Of a DNA stretch of 64,000 bases, positions 42,701 to 51,700 are shown in pieces. Both the position numbers and the translations under genes were made by a program. Source of the stretch: Cinclus cinclus. Lineage: Eukaryota; Chordata; Aves; Passeriformes; Cinclidae. Under the pieces are notes generated by a model. It saw nothing but the letters and a program-made list of their open reading frames with translations. It was not told the origin of the DNA and searched no databases. Location of the stretch: contig NC_085055.1 in assembly GCF_963662255.1 (NCBI RefSeq), positions 20,136,704-20,200,703 on the forward strand. The letters run 5' to 3'. How positions within the stretch are numbered: the stretch's first letter is position 1; every line of letters begins with the position of its first letter.

Positions 42701-45700
42701 ATGGATCAGGGAGCAGAGCCCCTGTGCTGGAGAGAAACTTGATTCTGGAAACTCGGGGTGGTTTCTTGGTCTCTTTGAAAACGAGCATCCCTTGGGAAGG
42801 ACAAGCAGATGAGCAGTTCAAGGGTGTTCTTAAAGACTTTAATTGCCATAGTGCATTTGAGCTTTGATTTTTATTAGCACATTTCTCCTAAAATGGGGAT
42901 GTAAGTAGTAGCTTGCCTGGTAGAAGGAGGGAAAAAAAAAAGGAGGTTTGATGTAGAAGATGACAAAATGAGCCTGCCCTACCTCTCTTAATGCCCCTTA
43001 ATGGACAAAAGTCAATACAGGACTTGCCTATTTGAGAGGGCAGAAGAATTGCTCCATTAACATGGATGATGACAGGATAAGTGTTTTGTGGTCAATGCAT
43101 AGAAAGCATAGGAGGAGAAGTGATATTATTGGTTTGTTTCTGCTCTTAGTGAGCTGCTAAGCTGCTTGTTCTGAAGCAGGGAGTTGCTGCAGTCTGGAGG
43201 TGACAGACTGACTTACTCTGTGTGTTGTCTTTCACACAGACCCTTCTAGAGACAACCACAAGCCTTTTAAACCACGATCTCCACTGGTCCCTGTGTAACC
43301 TGAGAGCTTCTGTCACCAGAGGCCTTACCCCAAAGCAGGATTACTGCTGCATCTGTCTCCAGCAGTACAAAAGAAGGCAAGAAACTGCTGATGAAATCAT
43401 TGTTTTCAGGTAAAGTGTGGGGTTGCAGCTGTGATCATGTTAATAGTTTTAAAAGGGGAAACAGATCTGCTGGTTGGCTTGCCTGAGTAATGATCTGTAT
43501 TCCTGGGAGCACATCTCCCTGCTGCCTTGCACTGTGAGAGGGCTTGCTAATCACACCCATCAGAGACTGCTTTGCATGTAGCCAGCTCCGCCTGGCTCAG
43601 AGCAATCACCTCCCAGTTCCAGGAGCTCCCTGTCACTTTTTTGTCGCCTCTCCCAGCAGTGTGCTTTGGGCACTGCAACACCCTGGGCTCATCTGTGCAT
43701 TTGTACTTTTTAGATCTGCCACCGCCCTGGCATCTCCCATGTCCTGTCTGTGCCCAGATGTCTAAAATAAGGTGAAATCATTGTCACCTTGGTGTTACAG
43801 TCTGTAGCTGTATCAGCTAATGGGCATCCAGTGTTGATTCTGTGAGTCTGGAAATCAGCAGGAGGGTGAGGATACGCTGTTCATCTGCTGATTCCCAGAT
43901 ACAGCCTTTTCCCACTGGTTAGCCCCTTCCTCTCCACGGTGCAGAGCTCAGGAGGTGCTGCCCTGCTTCCCAACACTGACTTCCTCTCTTCACAGCTGTG
44001 GCCACTTGTACCACTCACTGTGCCTGCTGAGTAAGGAGTGTGGGGTGGTCACCAAGGGCCTCATGAGGTGGATGTGCTACAAGTGCAACTCCAGCAGCAA
44101 GGGAGGAAAGCTGAGTGAGAACTTCTCAGAGCTGAAAAAAGGGACTGCAGCATCCCTGGCACAGGTGAGTTTTGTGACGTGGTTTCTTGTCAGGTAAACT
44201 TTCATCATCACTTCTCTGTATCTCTGTGCTTCCAGACAAGGCTCTGATCTGTGTCTGTCAAACACTCTCAGCAGCTAATTAGTAACTTTCCTGGATGCCA
44301 GTTTATTTGGGTGGGGGTACAACTCTGGAAGTCATGGAAATTTGTTCATCCAGAAGGTCTAGGAGCTGGTGGGATGGGCAGCTGGATGCTTTCAGCTGGT
44401 TGTGTGGACAACTCCTGTCAAATTATTTTTAGGTGTGTTTTATATAAAACTTAGATTGAAAGCTGGCACATTCCTTGTGGCTGGACTGCAAAGCCTCTAT
44501 TCCACCTTCCTAGCAGATAATCTGGCTCTGGATAAAATGTCTGGGGTTGATTTGATTCACTAAGTGCTTGCACAATATTTTAAGATGCTTGAGTATAACC
44601 AAGATTGACGCAGCTGGATTTGGGTGAGAGAACAGAGAATTAATTTGTATTTATTGTCAGTACTTGGGCACTGAACATTTCATCAAACCCTAATTCAAAC
44701 TGAAGTAGAGCCTCAAGTATGCGTAGAGCTGTCTTTTCCCTGGGCTGGTGCTGTGGATGGTAAGCCCCCATGGCAGGTGGTTTGTTGGGTTCTCTTAGGG
44801 GATATGTTGCATGTGAGCAGCTGAGCTCTACTGCTCCACGTTCCAGTGGCCCCTGGGTGAGGGTTTGTTCCCAGCTGCCTCAGGGTACTTTGTGCATTTG
44901 TCACCGTATGGATGGATGTGCATGCTTGGAATACAAATAATTCAGTCTTAGGGTACGTTTTTATAGTAGTACTTTGGTTTTGTTCTATCAGATTATTTCA
45001 ATTCCTGCCAAACCCATCCTGATCAAAACCCCTGGTTAAAGGCCTTAGTCAGCTGCTGTACTCACAGGAGAGGCTTCCTGCTTGGGGGAGATGTGGGGAA
45101 AGGGAATCTTGCAGGCCTGTGTGGAGCACCATGCAGTCTCTGCAGTTAGGCTGTATTAGTCTTTGATTTGGTGACAGCAGCAAAGCTTTCCCAGGAGCTT
45201 GGAAATTGAGTGCGGTCCAACCAGGCTGAGCAGTGTGTGTGTGTCTTGTCCTGCTGCAGTGGGATGTGGGCACTGTATCTAAGGCTGGGAAAATTGAGCA
45301 GTCCCATATCTTACCCTATGCACTCCTACCCCAAAGGAGTGGGTGTAAATGGGAGTGACAGGCTGGGGTGTAGTTTAAAAACTAAAGGCAGAATTAAGTA
45401 CTAAAACTGCAGTCAGCATTCAAATACCTAACACTTGATTCCAGTACTTTATAATTGCATTATCCCTGTGTTTCTGTTGGGCTGTCAGTCAGGGAGCCCC
45501 TGTGCCTCCCCTTTGACATCAGTCTGACTTACCCTGTAGAGAAAGAAGGGGAAATGCTCCACATGCCAAGGCAGTGATCAGGGTAAGGAGGAAAAGATAC
45601 TTGCTTTTATTTAACTGCTGAAAGTGAAGGGCTGGCTGGGACTCAGGGCCTAAAGGGAGATGTGGAGAGACTGGATGGGGAAGGAGACTTAGAGCATGGA

Positions 45701-48700
45701 TCATCTAGTGCTAGCTGGAAAGTGTCCATTCTAGACCATCCCAGTGTGGGATGGTGCCCTTCTTCCCTGCTGCCATCACATGCTCTTGGCAGGGAAGTCA
45801 TGGCTTCCTGCTCCACACACACAGCCCAGCCCAGCAGAGTCCCTGCACTGCTCAGGCCCCCAGCTCCTCCTCCCTGTGTCCCAGATCCTCTCCAAGTCTG
45901 TGATGTTCCTCACCTATGTAAATTACAATATTTAACTGTTGCACTTGCATGTGATCAAACTGTTGCGCAGTCACACCTTAAAAAAGCTGACTATATTTAG
46001 ACTTGGCAATAGACTGGAGAATCTCCAGCTCCTGCAGGAAATTTGTTTGCTGAACAATCACTGCTCAGCAGCGTTAATTAACCCTGGGAGGTAACGATTC
46101 CTCTGACTTGCCATGGGCTGAGTTAGAGTAGACTTTCTGTGCTGGGGCAATGCTGGGAATGCAAACTGGGGGTCGTGGGTCTTCTCTGTGTCCTCTCTCG
46201 ACTCTGCTAGCCCCAGCCAGACCCAGAGCTCTGTTTTGGACAAGCTGCTGTGGCTCCACACTGGTATTTGTGAGCAGGAAATCCTGAGTGACGTCCTGCT
46301 ATAACAGCACTGTGTTTCCAGCCCTGCTCTCCCTAGAGTCATATCTGGAGCTTCCAGGCCCTTCTGCACAGAGGTCTGTGGGAGGAGGGTGATTGGTTCC
46401 AGGCCTGTCCTCCCCTGATCCCACAGTGGTAGTCCCAGAGCTTCTGGGCCCTTCTGCCCAGAGATCTGTGGGGAGGGTGTTTCCCTGTAGCCCCTTTGAA
46501 GACCCTGGAAACCTAGTTCCTCTCTTGGCAAAATCTAATATGGTGATCTTCAGTTGAGGTATTTATTTTGTTAGGAAGCCTTGAATTAGGAGTAGAGTCA
46601 TACTGAGAAATGCCACTGAGCATCTGGAGTGCATTTCACAGCACTAATTCTGCCCTGCCCAGGCAAAGGCTGTCAGTTTGAATCGTGCAGTGTGGCTGAG
46701 ATGTGCATGTGAAATGACAGCCCAACCGGCAGCGCTTCTTCTGCTCCTGTGCTCTGGGTGTGATGCTGGGGCCATTCCCTCAAACTGGGGAGGTGGAGAG
46801 ATGCCACAAACCAACACTGACCCATTATGGGATCAGTGACAGCACGGATTTAAGTGGAACCTGGCTGGGATGAGGGCTTGGCACACTCTGCCCCAGCCAA
46901 GGGGAGCAGAAAGAAGGGCACAGAGGTTATTCTATCCTCTGATTCTGGTACCAGAAGTTTCTGCTTTGTGTGTTACCCCTGAGCCTCACTGGCTCCCCAA
47001 GGGCAATCCTCTGAGGCTGGATGATCATCTCTCCTGCCCTCCCTACCTTGGAGCATACCCTAAATGAGAGTTAATAGAAATGAGAGCTTGTTTTTATGGT
47101 GGGTCTCTAATCCACTTGTAAAGCTGTGTGTTTGTTGTGGTGGGTGGAGCTCACTGAGGCCTGGGGGTGAGGGCTCAGCAGCTGGGCCATTGCCCGAATA
47201 CCTGCAGGAAAGGCCCCGGCTATCTCAGTCACTGATTCCCAAAACTCATTTGCCTCTTTTCAGTGAGCAAATGTTTTCCTTTTTTCTTCCAGCCTGTGCA
47301 CTGGGGATCAAGGAGAGGAAGAGTCTTGGCTGCTGGGCCATAAGCCCTGCCATGAACCCCTGAGCTGCCATGCTCTGGTTATTCTGTGTGTGAGGAGTTC
47401 TGAGCATGCTGTTGTTGGAGCTGTCCAGATGGCAGATGTGTTTTATTCAGGAGTTTAATCCTGTCAAGTCACGCCAGGACAGACAATGGACTTGATCCAT
47501 AGTTAATCCAGTTGTCAGGCTCTACCTTTGGGCTCTGTCCTGCAGTTTGCCTGTGTCCCTCCCTATGACAGCCTTCCAGAGCTTTGGAAACAACTCTCAC
47601 ATGTGAGGGGCTGGTACCATAACCCTAATGTGATCTTAAAGGTCCCTCTGTGCTTTCTGTTGGGCAACAGTGGAGGTTTAGGATGGGTTTTTTCATCAAA
47701 ACTTATTTTAGATCCTGACAGATGTTACATTTCCTCCATCCATAGGGAGACATAGCCAGTGTTCTCTGTGAAGAATGTTCCCATGGGCAAATTAACTGAG
47801 CAAATATTCAGTCCTTTGGCTTTGGAGGTGGATTCCTTCACTTCAGCAGTGCACAGGAAATCCATGTGAGGAAAGAACTGGAGACACAGAACATCTCTCA
47901 TTGCTTGTAACGGAAACAAAAGTCATCTAGTAAGAAGAATATTGAGTGCAGGTGTCTTGGTGAGCTGGTAGAGGAGGACTGACACCAAAGCTAAAACTGA
48001 AAACAATACATATTGGAAAAGACTGATTTGAAAACCAGAATTATCCTGTAGCAGCTTTTAAATCAAAATTGACTCTTTTCTTGAGCTTCTCATGCTGGAG
48101 GTGTTGGGTGAGTTTTGTTGTTTTGTGTTTTTTTTCTTTTTTTTTTGAGGAATATCAGAGTGAATTGTAATTGTGTCCCCTGGCCTTCCTTCAGAGCCAT
48201 CTGCAGCCTGGCAGAATGCTCCTTCCACTGCCTACAATCCAAAGGCTGGCTCTGTGGGGTCTGTGAGATGCTGACAGGGGGCTGGGACAGCTGATTCCAA
48301 ACAGCCTGGAGCCAGGAGCAGTGAGACCAGGATTACCTGGGGTAGGCTTATGGCCTGGATAAGAGCAAAGATGGCAAAATTGCAGTGGGGAATCTCAGCT
48401 TGACTTTACATCTCAATTTCTAAGAAACTGTTCTTACAGTCTGAAAATTTCTTCTCTTTTAATAAAACATATCAGTCTGGGAGGATGTGTAGAACAGGCT
48501 CATTGAAATGCAGTGGCAGCTGCTGGGCTGCAGCAACCTGTGAATGTTGCCATAAATTGCAGCAGTCCCTGTTGGCAGTAGTTCTGTGAGCTGAGCTGGT
48601 GCCCCACAGCCCAGGATGTGTCCACCAGGATCCAGCACAGTACCAGGGAAGGGCAGGAGGTCACTCTGGCTTCACAGAGGGGCCTGGGAGCCAGGCCCAT

Positions 48701-51700
48701 GTGCCAGGGGAGCTGTTCTTTGAGCTGGGCTGGCTCCTGCTGCTGCTGGAAGGGGGGGATGGCTGTTCCCCTCAGTGGTCCCAAGCTGAGAAATAACCAA
48801 CTGGCCCAAGGCTAAGGGTGCAGCTGACTTCTGCCTTTGATGTTCCTCTGAAGGAGGGGAGTGAAATAAAGGCAAGCCAAAGTTTTGGTTGTTTTTGGTC
48901 CCTTGATGGGAGGGTAGGATAGGGACTGTGCCAGTGGTGCTGGCTGTAGCTGAGGATGCAGTAGCTGTTCTGGACAGTGCCTTTTAGGAAAGCAGGGGTG
49001 CATCAGTGTCTGGCAAATACCATCAGGAGGAAGCTGATTTTCCCATGACCCCCTCGCAGCCCAAGGCTGTGGCACAAGGAGAGCAATGTTGTGTGGTCTG
49101 TGTGTGACTTGGGCATGGACAGGTTTGGGCAGCTGCAGCTGAGCTCCTGGGGCCAGAGCTGAGCTGGGCACGTTCTGAACCTCCTGGATACACAGTAGTG
49201 CCAGGCTGCTCCCAGGGGTCAGGAGAGATGAAGGGAACAGGAAACTGTGGTGTTCCCTTGGATTTTCTCTAAGGTTTGGGGTCACATTACCAATTGGCCT
49301 CTGGCAGGAGAGGTCACTAACCCTTACACCAGGTAGGATTTTTTCCCTCTTCTGTGTGTCTTTTACATAGGACTTGTGGGAATGGCTGGAGCTGGGTCAG
49401 GGCAGGGTTAGGCTGGATATCAGGAAAAGGTTCTTCCCCAGAGGGTGCTGAGGCACTGAACAGGGATTTGGCACAGCCCCAAGGCTGCCAGAGCTCCAGA
49501 AGCATTCAGATGATGCTCTCAGGCTTGGGGGTGGGGGGAATTGTTGGGGTGTCTGTGCAGGGGTTGGGGCTGGATTTGATGATCCTTGTGGGCCCCTCCA
49601 ACTTGGGACGTTGTGTGATTACCTTCCCTTTCTCTCCCCAACTGGTGCCCTTGAGAGAACACTGCACCTCCTCGGCCTTCTGTGCTTGGCCCTGTGGGGT
49701 CTATTCAATAGCCTCTTGCCTCATCTCTAGAAAAAGAATTCTCTGCATGAGGCCTCTGAGCTCTCAGGTGCAGGTGCTGAGCTCAGCCCAAGCACAGGCC
49801 TGTTGGACATCATCTTTCACATCTAATCCATGTGCTGCCATGCTTTCCTTTCTGCCTGTTGGATGAGAAATGAACATCCTGTCTGCTGGGCCATGGTGTC
49901 CAGTGAATGTCCAGAGGATGTGTGGGGGTTGTGTTTCTCTCATTAACTATGAGCAGTGTTATTGTTCCTTTGGCTGAAGGCATCAGTAGAAGTCCAAGGG
50001 AATATCCCAGCAGCACCTGGTGCAGGCAGCTCCCCAGAGCATGAGTGGGAGCACAGGGATGTGCCTGTGTGCTTCCCTGTCTAACACAGACAGTGCCTTC
50101 CTCTCCCATCACTGCAGTCTCACGTGGCTGCAGCAGTGACTGTGTCAGAGCTCTAACAGACCTGTGCTCTCCCAGGCCTTGAGTGGGAGGTTTGCTCTTC
50201 AAGTTCAGCTAAGTTCAGCTGGAAATAAGAGACATCTGCTTTTCCCCTGGTGCTGCTGAGGAGGGAGAGGCTAGGCTGTGTGACAGACGGGCTGTGCAGG
50301 GGAGGCTGCTCTGTCCTGGGCACTCGGGGCTATTGGCTGCCAGCAGCAGGACCTGGTGTCCTGGCTGCCTCTGACAGGAGCAGGCAGGGCTCACCTGCTG
50401 CCAGGCACTGGCCCTTGTGTGCTAGCACAGGTGAGGTCCTGGAGGCTCTGGGTTTGCCCAGACCTGGGAGTCTGTTCCCTGTGCAGCCCTGGGCCAGGCA
50501 GTGCCTGTCCTGGAGTCTCGCTCGGCAGGGGCTCTGCAGGGCTTGGCAGCAGCAGCAGAACACTGCTGTTCTCAGGGGGGTGTCCTGATGTTTCCCTGAG
50601 GTTCCTTAACAGCTCTGTCATTCTAGTGACTTTGGGTCGCATCCTGCCTTGCTCTCTCTCAGGTTCCTGGGAGCACACTAAGAAAAGCAGGGCTTTATCT
50701 GACAAAAGAGAGGCAGATTTACTTAGTTTAATATTAATTGGCTGGGTTCTCATTAAAGCCCAAATTTGGGTACCTGTTTATAAGGCTGATGAGCCATGGT
50801 GAAGCAGAGGAGGAAGGCCAAGGGCGAGCTTAGTGTCCACTGCCAGTGGGCTCAGCTCTGTAGATGGGAACATGGAGGAGGTTGCCTTTGTCCCTAGGAA
50901 TCCCAAACCATTCCCCAGGATTTCTGGCTGCATCTCTCTGTGTTAAGGGAGCAGCCCCTGGGGCAGTGGTGCTCTGAAGCTCCAACTGATGCAGCAATAT
51001 CTTGTGTGGAAGGAATGGCTGAGGGGCAGCTCTGGGATGGGTCTGCTGGTGTGACTATGTGTCTCTGCTCAAACTGTTGGGATCTGCTTTGCTTAAGAAC
51101 TGGCTGCTGATAGAATTTGTAGCTGTTGAAGATAATTGCAAGCTTGGGAGGGCTGTATGGCGACTACCAGAGGGAGTGGAATATACGCAAGAGAAACATG
51201 CAATAGAGATTAGCATTAGTGGCGGGATCTAGGAGAGCTGGAAAATATAAAAAGCCTTTTTCCTTCCTCCTGGCTGAGATCCTCAGGAGATGAATTGCCT
51301 CCCTGGGGTTCTGTGTCTCATCTGAGGCCTTTTTTGACGGGGTATGGGGATATGGCTGGAAATGGGTTGGAGGTGTTGAAGGGTCCATCTTGGAGCTGAC
51401 TAGCCCTGGAGACAGAGCCTGTGCTGTGGGGTGAGCCCAGCACCTTCCACTGACACCCGAGTGGTTCCTGCTGGACCCTGGCAGCCTCCTGTGGCTCCTG
51501 AAGGGAAACATGCCTTTAGTGACACGGTTGAAAAAGGAAAAGGCCTGAGAGCAGTAGTTTCCATGACAACAGAAAGAATTGCCTGCAATATTTCAGCTCA
51601 TCAGCCTGGGAACAGCCTGATTGATAGTTATGTATGTGTAGTAGGGAGAGAGCAGGAGAGGGGAGACCAATTATATTGCATTTTCCTTGTCCTTGAATGC

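Noticed and set aside
43060..43175. Possible C/D box snoRNA (GATGATGA near 43,066 with a distant CTGA)
   Set aside because: The C-to-D spacing is too long, no terminal stem pairs, and no D' or C' boxes are visible.
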